Assembly (NCBI RefSeq): GCF_004216565.1
Contig: NZ_SGWV01000007.1
Span: 248,001-312,000 of the forward strand
Direction of reading: 5' to 3'
Length of the DNA: 64,000 nt
Origin: Sphaerotilus mobilis
GTDB taxonomy: Bacteria > Pseudomonadota > Gammaproteobacteria > Burkholderiales > Burkholderiaceae_C
In this document: one piece after another, positions 55,009 through 64,000 of the stretch
Position numbering within the stretch: the first letter of the stretch is position 1
Layout of the letters: the number at the start of each line of letters is the position of its first letter
Made by a program: the position numbers and the translations under genes
The notes under the pieces: generated by a model
Databases searched by the model: none
What the model was told of the DNA's origin: nothing
Seen by the model: the letters and a program-made list of their open reading frames with translations, nothing else

Positions 55009-56211
55009 TCACCAGTTGACGTCGCGGTCCGGCGTCGCACCGATCCGGTGGATGGAGAGGTCGGCGCCTTCGTATTCCTCCTCCTGGCTCAGGCGCAGGC
55101 CGAAGACCTTGCGCAGCAGACCGTAGACCAGGAAGCCGCCGATCAGCGCCCAGGCGATCGCCAGCAAGGTGCCGATCAGCTGGCTCATGAAGCTGACGCC
55201 GCCCAGGCCTCCGAAGGCCTGCTGGCCGAAGATGCCGCAGGCGATGCCGCCCCAGGCGCCGCACAGGCCGTGCAGCGGCCAGACGCCCAGCACGTCGTCG
55301 ATCTTCCAGCGGTTCTGGGTCAGGGTGAACAGCTGCACGAAGATCGCGCCGGCCACGCCGCCGACGATCAGGGCGCCCATCGGGTGCATCAGGTCCGAAC
55401 CGGCGCAGACCGCCACCAGCCCGGCCAGCGGGCCGTTGTAGGCAAAGCCCGGGTCGTTGCGGCCCATCAGCACCGCGACCAGCGTGCCGCCGACCATCGC
55501 CATCAACGAGTTGACGGCGACGAGGCCCGACATCTTCTCGAGCGTCTGCGCGCTCATGACGTTGAAGCCGAACCAGCCCACCGCCAGGATCCAGGCGCCC
55601 AGCGCCAGGAAGGGGATGCTCGACGGCGGATGCGCGCTCATCGCGCCGTCCTTGCGGTAGCGGTTCGCGCGTGCGCCCAGCAGCAGCACGGCAGCCAAGC
55701 CGATCCAGCCGCCCACCGCATGCACGACCACGCTGCCGGCAAAGTCGTGGAAGTCGGCGCCGAAGGTCGCGTTGAGCCAATCCTGCAAGCCCAGCAGGCG
55801 GTTCCAGGCCACGCCTTCGGACACCGGGTAGATGAAGGCGACGATCAGCGCCGTGGCCATCAGCTGCGGGCCGAACTTGGCGCGCTCGGCGATGCCGCCC
55901 GAGACGATGGCGGGAATGGCCGCCGCGAAGGTCAGCAGGAAGAAGAACTTGACCAGCTCGTAGCCGTTCTTCTGCGCCAGCGTGTCAGCGCCGGTGAAGA
56001 AGTCGATGCCGTAGGCGACGGTGTAGCCGACGAAAAAATAGGCGATGGTCGAGACCGCGAAGTCCACCAGGATCTTCACCAGCGCATTGACCTGGTTCTT
56101 CTTGCGCACCGTGCCCAGTTCCAGAAAGGCAAAGCCCGCGTGCATGGCCAGCACCATGATGGCGCCCAGCAGGATGAAGAGCGCGTCGGCGCCCGGTGAG
56201 TTCGGTGTCAT
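55009..56211 (-). CDS. amt: Ammonium transporter (Amt family)
   Basis: 400 residues from the ATG at 56211 (MTPNSPGADALFILLGAIMV); eleven membrane helices. Signatures: FFVGYTVAYGIDFF, DFAGSVVVHAVGGWIGLAA (pore His) and SDLMHPMGALIVGGVAGA. The second pore position (usually His in helix X) should be checked in alignment. It moves ammonium/ammonia inwards; usually controlled by a GlnK partner, which is not encoded next to it here. Length normal, no broken parts. Confidence 0.92.
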   Translation of the reverse strand: MTPNSPGADALFILLGAIMVLAMHAGFAFLELGTVRKKNQVNALVKILVDFAVSTIAYFFVGYTVAYGIDFFTGADTLAQKNGYELVKFFFLLTFAAAIPAIVSGGIAERAKFGPQLMATALIVAFIYPVSEGVAWNRLLGLQDWLNATFGADFHDFAGSVVVHAVGGWIGLAAVLLLGARANRYRKDGAMSAHPPSSIPFLALGAWILAVGWFGFNVMSAQTLEKMSGLVAVNSLMAMVGGTLVAVLMGRNDPGFAYNGPLAGLVAVCAGSDLMHPMGALIVGGVAGAIFVQLFTLTQNRWKIDDVLGVWPLHGLCGAWGGIACGIFGQQAFGGLGGVSFMSQLIGTLLAIAWALIGGFLVYGLLRKVFGLRLSQEEEYEGADLSIHRIGATPDRDVNW

Positions 56212-56617
56212 GGCGTGGGTGGGGAGCGAGGTTGTGTCGAGGAGCGGCGGGAAAACGCACCAACATAGCAAGTGCCGTACCCATGTCGGTGCCCCATGCC
56301 GCGCAGCGGTGCAGACCGCCACCATCACCGCACAGACGCACCATGACGCGGCACCCATCCGAGGAAAACGCACCAGCGCCGAACGTTTGCACCGTTTAAG
56401 TGCATCACGCAGCTGAAGAACAGCCTGGGAACTCCCCTTCGGCCGTTGCGATGCTGCGCCGCATCAAGCCTCTACAATCGCGCGCAGATGCAGCCACTCC
56501 AGTCTGGCCGCGTCGGTCACCTCCGACCTTCCTGCACCGATGGGCTCCACGACTGGCGCTTCCGCCTTGGAAGCCTGCAGCCCGTCGCCCCGCCACCGAG
56601 CGGGAAACCACTCCTCC
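56212..56617. other. 406-bp divergent intergenic region amt/rhlE
   Basis: Holds promoters for both genes. The rightward side has TACAAT at 56473 and an implied leader of about 130 nt before rhlE, a long leader as seen for cold-regulated helicase genes. I see no riboswitch or small RNA. Open frames here lack ribosome sites. Confidence 0.5.
56473..56478 (+). promoter_or_regulatory. Possible -10 element of rhlE
   Basis: TACAAT (five of six to TATAAT) with GCGCG downstream, 140 bp before the ATG. No clear -35 at 17 bp (TTGCGA lies at 21 bp). Confidence 0.4.
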
Positions 56618-58081
<1,464 letters not shown>

Positions 58082-58146
58082 GCGGTTGCCGCTGCGGTTG
58101 CGGCCGCGGCTGCGGTTTCCCGGAATCCAGGTGCCGGACCCAAGCA

Positions 58147-58173
58147 AAAGACGCCCCTCGGGGCGTCTTTTTT
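58147..58173 (+). terminator. Intrinsic terminator after rhlE
   Basis: AAAGACGCCCC pairs with GGGGCGTCTTT and continues into T; 66 bp past the stop. Symmetrical, so it may also end minus-strand transcription from the GNAT gene. Confidence 0.92.
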
Positions 58174-58237
58174 CTTGTCCGCTGCGGACCCGCTCAGAAG
58201 GGACTCAGACGGGACTCAGGCGGGACCCGCACGGGGC

Positions 58238-58846
58238 TCAGTTCGCCCTTGCGCTGCCGATCCAGGCCCCGTAGAGCGCCCGCATGGCCAGTCGCTGCAA
58301 GGTGGCCGGCGGGACCCGCGGCGCGTGTTCGCGGCGCAGCTCCCAGTCCGGCCAGGTCGGCACCGGCGCCCGGCGCACCCAGCGCACAGACCCCAACTGG
58401 GTCTCGCGACCCTTGCGCATCTGGGTCACATAACCCAGATGCTCGAAAAAGGCTTGCGTGTCGTGAGCTTCTGCCGGCAACTCCAGCTCCAAGCTCGGCG
58501 CCCCGCAAGCACAGGCAACCTCTTCACAATAGTTCATCAATGAACGGGCGACCCCCTGGCCACGGGCCGCAGGCAACACGCCCAGCGCCGACACCTCGGT
58601 CACGCGTTCACCCGGATGCACCTGCAGCCGAACCAGGCCGACGAGGCCCGATTCGTTGAAGGCTACCGCCAATTTGTGACGCTCATCACACAACCAGTGT
58701 CCAATCGTGGCCGATTCGACGTCCGGGAACAGCTCAGCGATCAAGCCCTGCAGACGCGACCAGTCGCGAATCCGCGCCGCACGCACCCGAACCGGCGCGC
58801 CGGGAGGGAACATGCTGCTGTCGGAAAACGCGGGAAGGGCTGCCAT
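58238..58846 (-). CDS. GNAT-family N-acetyltransferase
   Basis: 202 residues from the ATG at 58846, chosen for its excellent ribosome site (GGAGG five bases upstream). GNAT core: VEVSAL-like VTEVSALGVLPAARGQGVARSL near 110 (acetyl-CoA pyrophosphate loop RGQGVA), later FFEHLGYVTQMRKG. Substrate unknown. The C-terminal ~45 residues are an added basic tail (WELRREHAPRVPP). A CRP-like site lies 37-52 bp upstream. Not in an operon. Confidence 0.88.
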   Translation of the reverse strand: MAALPAFSDSSMFPPGAPVRVRAARIRDWSRLQGLIAELFPDVESATIGHWLCDERHKLAVAFNESGLVGLVRLQVHPGERVTEVSALGVLPAARGQGVARSLMNYCEEVACACGAPSLELELPAEAHDTQAFFEHLGYVTQMRKGRETQLGSVRWVRRAPVPTWPDWELRREHAPRVPPATLQRLAMRALYGAWIGSARAN

Positions 58847-59149
58847 GGGTACCTCCGAATGGGGGATTGCGTTCCTGAACTTTGTGCGATTGTTCACAAC
58901 TGCAATGAACGGATCATGTCAGGTAGCGTCCTGTAACACCAGAGGCTTGTGCTGGGTGTTTTTCCCATGAGTTCGGGTGTCGTTCATCTTTGTCGATGCC
59001 GTGTCCAATTGTCTTCTGGGCGTGGCAAGCAAATCAAACGGCGTGATTTAGCCCGAAATTGATGCAGCGCAGTCCCGGGCCTGCCCCAGCTTGCGGCGGA
59101 CGACGCCGGTGGGCCAAGCTCGCAGCACCCAGTCCAGGCGGAGTGCGAC
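58847..59149. other. 303-bp divergent intergenic region
   Basis: AT-richer near the acetyltransferase side and carries the near-consensus CRP site at 58883-58898. On the right side GGCGGAG lies about 8 bases before the nuclease ATG. No gene or terminator is visible. Confidence 0.5.
58883..58898. promoter_or_regulatory. Near-consensus CRP-type site
   Basis: TGTGCGATTGTTCACA matches TGTGA-N6-TCACA at nine of ten half-site positions. It is close upstream of the acetyltransferase start, at a distance fitting activation of the minus-strand gene. Confidence 0.4.
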
Positions 59150-60547
59150 ATGCTGGTGCAGATCCTCGGCGCAGCCGATTGCGTGACCGGCTCGCGCCAC
59201 CTCGTGAGGGGTGTCGATGGTGGCTTGGTGCTGCTCGATTGCGGCCTCTTTCAAGGCTGGAAACCGCTGCGTGAACGCAACTGGCTGCCGCTGGGTGTTG
59301 CGCCGCCGTCACTCGATGCGGTCGTCCTGAGCCATGCCCACCTCGACCACAGCGGCTGGCTGCCAGCGCTGGTGCGCGCGGGCTTCCGAGGCCGGATCTG
59401 GTGCAGCCCCGCCACCCGCGATCTGGCCGAGGTGCTGCTGCTCGATTCGGCCCACCTGCAGGAAGAAGACGCCCGGCGCGCCAACCGGGGCGGCTGGAGC
59501 CGGCACCTGCCGGCCCAGCCGCTCTACACCCGCCGTGACGCCGCCCGCGCCATCGAATCGATGCGACCGATCACGCCGGGCAAGGACTTCAGCCCGGTCA
59601 CCGGCATGACCGCCCGTCTGACCCCGGCCGGCCATCTGCTCGGCGCCTGTTCGGTGACGCTGCGCGACCGGCTGCACACCCTTGTCTACTCCGGGGACAT
59701 CGGCCGTTCCGACGACATGCTGATGCGCGCGCCGCAGGCGGTGCCCGACGCGCCTGACCTGTTGCTGGTCGAGAGCACCTACGGCGACCGCCAGCATGAC
59801 GACAGCGACCAGCAGGCCCGCCTGGCCGCGATCGTTCGTGACACCGTCGAACGGGGCGGCAGCGTGCTGATGCCGACCTTCGCGGTGGGCCGGGCCCAGG
59901 CGCTGATGTTGCTGCTGCAGCGCCTGCGTCGCAGCTGCGAGATCCCCGCCTCGCTGCCGATCTACCTGGACAGCCCGATGGCGCAGGCCGCCACCCGCAT
60001 CCACCTGGCGCATGCCCGGCTGATGCGGCTGTCGCAGGCTGAGCTGCGCACGCTGTGCGAGGGGGTCACCGCCGTCGAGGACGCGGCCGATTCACGCCGG
60101 CTGGCGCGCCGCAAGACGCCGGCGGTGATCCTGTCGTCCAGCGGCATGGCCACTGGCGGGCGGGTGTTGACCCACCTGGCGGCGATGGCGCCGGAGCCTC
60201 GCCACAGCATCGTCTTCCCGGGCTATCAGGTGGCGGGCAGTCGCGGTGGACGACTCATCGACGGTGCGCGCGAGATCAAGGTGATGGGCCAGATCGTGCC
60301 GGTGCGCGCCGAGGTGCATCACCTGCGGGGCATGTCCGGCCATGCCGATGCGAGCGGCCTGATCGGCTGGATGCGCCAGTTGCCGGCCGCACCCGCGCAG
60401 GTGCTGGTGGTGCACGGCGAACCCGCTGCGGCCGACGCCTTGCGGCTGCGCATCGGGCGTGACCTGGGCTGGTCGGCTCGGGTGCCACGGCCTGGCGAGA
60501 CCGTGCCGTTGGCGGTTGACCTGTCGGCACTTGAGCAGCCGGATTGA
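59150..60547 (+). CDS. Metallo-beta-lactamase/beta-CASP RNA nuclease family protein
   Basis: 465 residues. HxHxDH zinc motif LSHAHLDHSGW near 60; later metal ligands in TPAGHLLGA and SGDIGRSD; beta-CASP block LLVESTYGDR, PTFAVGRAQ and SSSGMATGGRVLTHL; final motif RGMSGHADASGLIGW. This domain set is found in RNA-processing exo/endonucleases (CPSF73-like, RNase J-related). No KH domains are seen. The true substrate is unknown but RNA is the family expectation. Standalone gene. Confidence 0.9.
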   Translation: MLVQILGAADCVTGSRHLVRGVDGGLVLLDCGLFQGWKPLRERNWLPLGVAPPSLDAVVLSHAHLDHSGWLPALVRAGFRGRIWCSPATRDLAEVLLLDSAHLQEEDARRANRGGWSRHLPAQPLYTRRDAARAIESMRPITPGKDFSPVTGMTARLTPAGHLLGACSVTLRDRLHTLVYSGDIGRSDDMLMRAPQAVPDAPDLLLVESTYGDRQHDDSDQQARLAAIVRDTVERGGSVLMPTFAVGRAQALMLLLQRLRRSCEIPASLPIYLDSPMAQAATRIHLAHARLMRLSQAELRTLCEGVTAVEDAADSRRLARRKTPAVILSSSGMATGGRVLTHLAAMAPEPRHSIVFPGYQVAGSRGGRLIDGAREIKVMGQIVPVRAEVHHLRGMSGHADASGLIGWMRQLPAAPAQVLVVHGEPAAADALRLRIGRDLGWSARVPRPGETVPLAVDLSALEQPD

Positions 60548-60575
60548 CAGGGCAACCCGAGCCCGACGTTCGGCC

Positions 60576-61103
60576 TCAGGGGCGCGAGCCGTCGTCGATT
60601 GGAGGCCGCTGTCGTTCGGTCCGGGCCGGCTTCTGCGGCCGAGGCGTCTGGGTGGCCTTGACCACCTTGGCGGCCTTGTTCGCCTGGACCGCCCGGGCGG
60701 ACTTGCGCGTCGCCTTGCGGTCCGCCTGGCGCGCGGTGTTCTTCTTGCTGGCGATGCCCGTCTTGCTGGCCTTGCTGGCCTTGTCAGCCTTGACGGTCTT
60801 CCGGCTCCCTGAAGGCTTCACGGCCTTGGCCGGCTTGCCCGCATCGGCGGCCGCGCCGGTCTTGCCGACGGCGGCAGCGCCCTGGCGGGGCATCTCGCCC
60901 AACGCCGCCGCAGGCGCGGTCGGTGCGGGTACTGGTGAGGGTGCCGGTGGCGGCGCAGGCTGGATCGGCTGCGGCGGCACGGGGGTCGGCAGGACGATGG
61001 TCGTCGTGCCCTTGGCGGCCGTGCCGCCCGAGGTCTGCGCATGCGCCGGCATGGTCGTCATCAACAAGGCCAGCAGGGAAAGCGCAAGGTGGGTTCGGGT
61101 CAT
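60576..61103 (-). CDS. Exported Lys/Ala-rich basic protein
   Basis: 175 residues with a Sec signal (LALSLLALLMTTMPAHAQ). The mature protein starts with a Pro/Ala-rich stretch (PTPVPPQPIQPAPPPAPSPV) and becomes very basic from ~95 (SRKTVKADKASKASKTGIAS; RKATRKSARAVQANKAAKVV), like histone H1 tails or the polycation protein PhaF/AlgP. With a signal peptide it should work outside the cytoplasm, for example binding anionic polymer. No known family. Between the nuclease and the oxygenase genes. The ATG 61103 start is supported by the signal peptide. Confidence 0.65.
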   Translation of the reverse strand: MTRTHLALSLLALLMTTMPAHAQTSGGTAAKGTTTIVLPTPVPPQPIQPAPPPAPSPVPAPTAPAAALGEMPRQGAAAVGKTGAAADAGKPAKAVKPSGSRKTVKADKASKASKTGIASKKNTARQADRKATRKSARAVQANKAAKVVKATQTPRPQKPARTERQRPPIDDGSRP

Positions 61104-61168
61104 CGGCGAGGGTCCAGGATCGGATCGTTGGGGAATCGGGCGGGCGGTGGCCGCTGAGGTTGGTCGGT

Positions 61169-62035
61169 TCAGTCGAAGCGGCCCTGGCGCAGCCACTTGG
61201 TGGCAACCCACTTCTCGCCCTCGAGCACCGGCGCGCCGCCGTGCAGCGTGCGCGTGACCGGATGGGCCCGGTCGTAGCTGAAGAAAACGGCATTGCCCTT
61301 GACCGGCGCGACCTCCAGGCCCACGTCCGGGAAGGTCGTCGAGCCGCCGCGCAAGGGCGTGTTCAGGTACATCACCAAGGTACCGACACGTTGGCCGCCG
61401 CGCTTGAGGATGGTCGGCGTGCCGGGCTGGGCCGGGTCGAAGTAGTCGTAGTGCGGCTTGTATTCGGCGCCCGGCCGGTAGTGCAGCACCTGCACGCCTT
61501 CGCCGTTTTCGACCGGCCAGTTCAGCAAGGCGCCGATGCGTGCCTCGATGCGGCTGATCAGCTCGCTCTCGCCGCGTCCGAAGAACATGCCCTCGCTGGT
61601 GCGGGCCTCGTTGACCTCGCTGCCGCCGGTGTCGTTGTCGACCGTCTCGGAGCGGGCCAGACGCGGATCGGCCAGCGCCACCAGCGCGTCGCATTCCTCG
61701 TCGGACAGGAAGCCGCCGAAGACCACCACGCGCGGCAGGTGCATCTGGGTCAACACGGCGACCCGGTGGCCCAGCACCTCCAGCGAGGCGGGTGCGCCCT
61801 CCAGCGAAGGTTCGGGCACCGCCGAGCCTGCGGGCAACTCCGCCTCGCGCCCCTGTTCGGCCAGGTAGGTGCTGAGGGTCTCCTCGAGCGCCGCAATGGC
61901 GACGTCCTCTTGCCAGCCGGCTTCGCGCATCGATGCCAGGACAGCTTCCGGCCCGTGGCCGGCGCGGGCCTGTTCGATGATCCACTGGCGCAGTTCGGGG
62001 GTCGCGGTCTGGCGGGTCATGGTGGTCGTCGTCAT
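61169..62035 (-). CDS. 2-oxoglutarate/Fe(II) dioxygenase, prolyl 4-hydroxylase-like
   Basis: 288 residues. N-terminal ~60 residues are helical; the double-stranded beta-helix domain has HxD in YKPHYDYFDP near 195, distal His in RTLHGGAPV near 262, and the 2OG-binding Lys in KWVATKWL near 275. This is the prolyl 4-hydroxylase alpha-subunit class (P4Hc). Bacterial members hydroxylate proteins (EF-Tu) or free amino acids. No signal peptide. The ATG at 62035 precedes a short MTTTT start; a second ATG five codons later is possible. Confidence 0.9.
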   Translation of the reverse strand: MTTTTMTRQTATPELRQWIIEQARAGHGPEAVLASMREAGWQEDVAIAALEETLSTYLAEQGREAELPAGSAVPEPSLEGAPASLEVLGHRVAVLTQMHLPRVVVFGGFLSDEECDALVALADPRLARSETVDNDTGGSEVNEARTSEGMFFGRGESELISRIEARIGALLNWPVENGEGVQVLHYRPGAEYKPHYDYFDPAQPGTPTILKRGGQRVGTLVMYLNTPLRGGSTTFPDVGLEVAPVKGNAVFFSYDRAHPVTRTLHGGAPVLEGEKWVATKWLRQGRFD

Positions 62036-62111
62036 CGAAGGATTGTCGCGCCGGCCATCACTGCCTCACCGGGCGGCGCGGCCGGGAGTGCGACGAGTTG
62101 TCACCGTCCGT

Positions 62112-62894
62112 TCAAGCCTGACGGCGCCGGAACACCAGCCGGTCGGGTCCGGACACCTCGGCCGCATAGGCATAGCCGCCCAGGTCGAAATCGCCCAGCT
62201 GGCTGACCCGTGCCAACCGCTTGGTGATCGCGTAGCGGGCCATCAGGCCACGGGCTCGCTTGGCGTGGAAGCTGATGATCTTGTAGCCGTCGTCCTTCCA
62301 GTCCTCGAACACGCAGTCGATGACACGGACCGGCCCGGCGGCCTGCAGCACCGAACGGCGCACGGCCTTGAAGTACTCCTGCGAGGCCAGGTTGACCAGC
62401 ACCGGCTGACGTTCGCCGGCCAGGCGCTCGGCCAGATCGAGCGAGATCGTGTCACCCCACCAGTCGTACAGGTCCTTGCCACGCGGATTGGGCAGCCGCG
62501 TGCCCATCTCCAGCCGGTAGGGCTGCAAGGCATCAAGCGGGCGCAGCAGGCCATAAAGCCCCGACAGGATCAGCACATGCGACTGGGCCCAGCGCAGGTC
62601 GGCGGCGCTCAGGCTGCGGGCGTCCAGGCCGGTGTAGACGTCGCCATCGAAGGCCAGCACGGCGGGCTTGCTGTTGCGGCGGTCGGCCTCGGGTTGCCAG
62701 GCGGCATAGCGGGCCGCGTTCAGGCTGGCGAGCGGGTCCGACAGGTCCATCAGCTCGGCGATCTGGGCGGGGCTGCGTTGGCGGAGGATGTCGATCAGCT
62801 CGGCCGCTTCGGCCACATAGCGCGGCTGGCTGGCGCTCACGCGGGTCGGTGTGTCGTAGTCGAGCGACTTGGCGGGCGAGAGGACAAACAGCAT
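62112..62894 (-). CDS. yaaA: Peroxide stress protein YaaA
   Basis: 260 residues from the ATG at 62894 ([16 protein letters not shown]), the conserved YaaA start. Blocks [50 protein letters not shown] and [17 protein letters not shown] are intact. In E. coli YaaA limits intracellular iron and DNA damage during hydrogen peroxide stress. The frame opens four codons earlier at another ATG (62906) but that is not conserved. Divergent from the YchJ-type gene. Confidence 0.94.
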   Translation of the reverse strand: MLFVLSPAKSLDYDTPTRVSASQPRYVAEAAELIDILRQRSPAQIAELMDLSDPLASLNAARYAAWQPEADRRNSKPAVLAFDGDVYTGLDARSLSAADLRWAQSHVLILSGLYGLLRPLDALQPYRLEMGTRLPNPRGKDLYDWWGDTISLDLAERLAGERQPVLVNLASQEYFKAVRRSVLQAAGPVRVIDCVFEDWKDDGYKIISFHAKRARGLMARYAITKRLARVSQLGDFDLGGYAYAAEVSGPDRLVFRRRQA

Positions 62895-62981
62895 GGTGGC
62901 AGGCAAGCGAAGGCGGCCCGGATTATCGCGGTGGCCGTCCTATCCTTCGTGGCCTCCGGCCTTGTCCCCGACGATCCCGCC

Positions 62982-63410
62982 ATGAACCTCCCAGACCCCG
63001 ATCGGGCGCCCTGCCCCTGCGACCTCGGCACCACCCGCGGCGTCACCTTGGCCGACTGCTGCGGGCGCTACCACGCCGGCCCGCTGCACCTGCAGGCCCC
63101 GGACGCGCTGGCCCTCATGCGTTCGCGCTACAGCGCCTATGTGCTGGACCGGCTGGACTACCTACGGGCGACCTGGGACGCGTCCTGCTGCCCGGTCGAC
63201 CTGTCGGCCAACGAACCGGGGCTGCGCTGGCTGGGGCTGGAGATCCGCAGTCATCGCCTGATTGACGCCGATCACCAGGAGGTCAGCTTCGTCGCCCGCA
63301 GCAAGTTCGGCGGCAAGGCCCACCGACTCGTCGAGACCAGCCGCTTCGAACGCCGCGATGGCCGCTGGCTCTACCTCGACGGCCAGGTCGGGACGCCACG
63401 CCGGACCTGA
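62982..63410 (+). CDS. YchJ/UPF0225 family protein
   Basis: 142 residues. The N-terminal CPCDLGT ... LADCCGRYHAG is a SEC-C-like zinc-binding motif, followed by ALALMRSRYSAYVL and the NTF2-like core ending RWLYLDGQVGTP. UPF0225/YchJ members are small proteins of unknown function. ATG at 62982, 88 bp from the yaaA start. Its 3' end overlaps the convergent membrane protein gene by about 40 bp. Confidence 0.9.
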   Translation: MNLPDPDRAPCPCDLGTTRGVTLADCCGRYHAGPLHLQAPDALALMRSRYSAYVLDRLDYLRATWDASCCPVDLSANEPGLRWLGLEIRSHRLIDADHQEVSFVARSKFGGKAHRLVETSRFERRDGRWLYLDGQVGTPRRT

Positions 63411-63913
63411 GTCCGAGGCTGGAATTCGCAGCGCACCGCTCGGGACGCCAGGCGGACACCGAAGCAGCCCATCACCAGGCACAACAAGGCCCCGCTGACC
63501 GCGCCGGCCAAGCCCAGCGACGACGACACGACCGGCGCTGACAGCATCGGCATCGCCGCGCTCGCATGGTGCACGCCACTCAGGGCATCGATGAAGGGGT
63601 GGATCAGGTCCGATTCCAGCCAGCGCCGGCTCAGTTGGCCATGGATCAGCGCAGCGAACAGGGCAATGGCGGTGGTCCGTGACCACGGCGCACGGCGCAG
63701 CAGACCCAGGCCGACCAGGGCCAGCGCACCGGCCATCGGCGCGAGCATCGGCGGACGGTCGGGCAGCACCAGGGCGCCGGCCAGGGCCGCCAGACCGATC
63801 AGCAGCAGGGTCCAGGCCAAGGCGCTGATGTCGCGGGCGCGGTCGCTGTCGGCGAGCCGAGTGGCAGGGCTCGAGGCGTGTCGGTCAGGCGAGGTCAGGC
63901 GCGCGCGGGACAT
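63371..63913 (-). CDS. Multi-pass membrane protein of unknown function
   Basis: 180 residues with four or five hydrophobic helices ([72 protein letters not shown]). No recognised motif. The coding end overlaps the YchJ-type gene convergently by 40 bp, so the last dozen residues could be artefactual. Moderate confidence that it is real: the hydrophobic pattern is regular and the frame is open over the whole stretch. Confidence 0.6.
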   Translation of the reverse strand: MSRARLTSPDRHASSPATRLADSDRARDISALAWTLLLIGLAALAGALVLPDRPPMLAPMAGALALVGLGLLRRAPWSRTTAIALFAALIHGQLSRRWLESDLIHPFIDALSGVHHASAAMPMLSAPVVSSSLGLAGAVSGALLCLVMGCFGVRLASRAVRCEFQPRTQVRRGVPTWPSR

Positions 63914-63978
63914 GTTGCTTCATCCGTTAGGGGGAGATCTTCATCAGGATGACCGAAGCACGTCCGGATGAAACCTAC

Positions 63979-63993
63979 CTACATGTGTTGTAG
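63979..63993. promoter_or_regulatory. Operator-like palindrome at the right edge
   Basis: CTACA-N5-TGTAG forms a perfect dyad. It resembles BlaI/MecI/CopY-type operators (TACA-N-TGTA) with wider spacing. It probably belongs to a gene right of the window. Confidence 0.35.
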
Positions 63994-64000
63994 TTTGACG

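Overview
The window is high-GC DNA (AT-richer only in a few spacers) from a Gram-negative bacterium, most likely a betaproteobacterium of the order Burkholderiales close to Leptothrix/Sphaerotilus/Rubrivivax. The evidence is the dapA-bamC pair, the parC/parE versions, the GspG/F/E-type secretion genes, the type of DsbB, BamC, YaaA and YchJ proteins, and above all a roughly 1,570-residue multicopper oxidase of the MofA type, known from manganese-oxidising Leptothrix. I saw no rRNA, tRNA, CRISPR array, insertion sequence or prophage.

Layout. Positions 1-4359 (minus) hold a circularly permuted ATP-grasp protein, an alpha-E protein and a transglutaminase-like/DUF2126 protein (cut by the left edge), coupled by an ATGA overlap to comEC (to 7085). 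Then come ridA-like, dsbB and a lytic transglycosylase (7217-9166, plus). Positions 9291-19158 are one compact plus-strand operon for a pseudopilus/type II-like secretion machine: GspG, GspF, GspE, four inner-membrane assembly proteins in PilM/N/O/P-like order, a lipoprotein secretin and three more pseudopilin-like proteins. A QseBC-like two-component system converges on it (19249-21581, minus).

The most interesting block is 21780-36597. A MofA-type oxidase gene reads leftwards. A divergent plus-strand set reads rightwards: a YVTN-type beta-propeller protein, a protein with two complete SCO domains, and a cytochrome c fused to a periplasmic ligand-binding domain. After a 566-bp AT-richer spacer come two secreted paralogues of a family I do not recognise, ended by a strong terminator. 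My inference is that this is a periplasmic/extracellular copper-dependent metal-oxidation system: SCO domains supply copper, the cytochrome takes electrons, and the propeller and the secreted proteins act as partners or matrix. A perfect CRP-type palindrome sits in the divergent promoter region.

The rest (36735-64000) is mostly core genome: parC and parE with two envelope genes between them, a small outer-membrane protein, an MFS transporter with a 56-residue membrane protein, a methyltransferase, dapA-bamC, a small Ala/Pro-rich lipoprotein, a cupin ribosomal oxygenase, an SlyD-like isomerase, dut, coaBC, a TonB-dependent receptor, an ammonium transporter, rhlE, a GNAT acetyltransferase, a beta-CASP nuclease, an exported Lys/Ala-rich protein, a 2OG-Fe(II) oxygenase, yaaA, a YchJ-type protein and a membrane protein. 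Short tandem repeats, hairpins and two possible CRP-like sites are listed separately.
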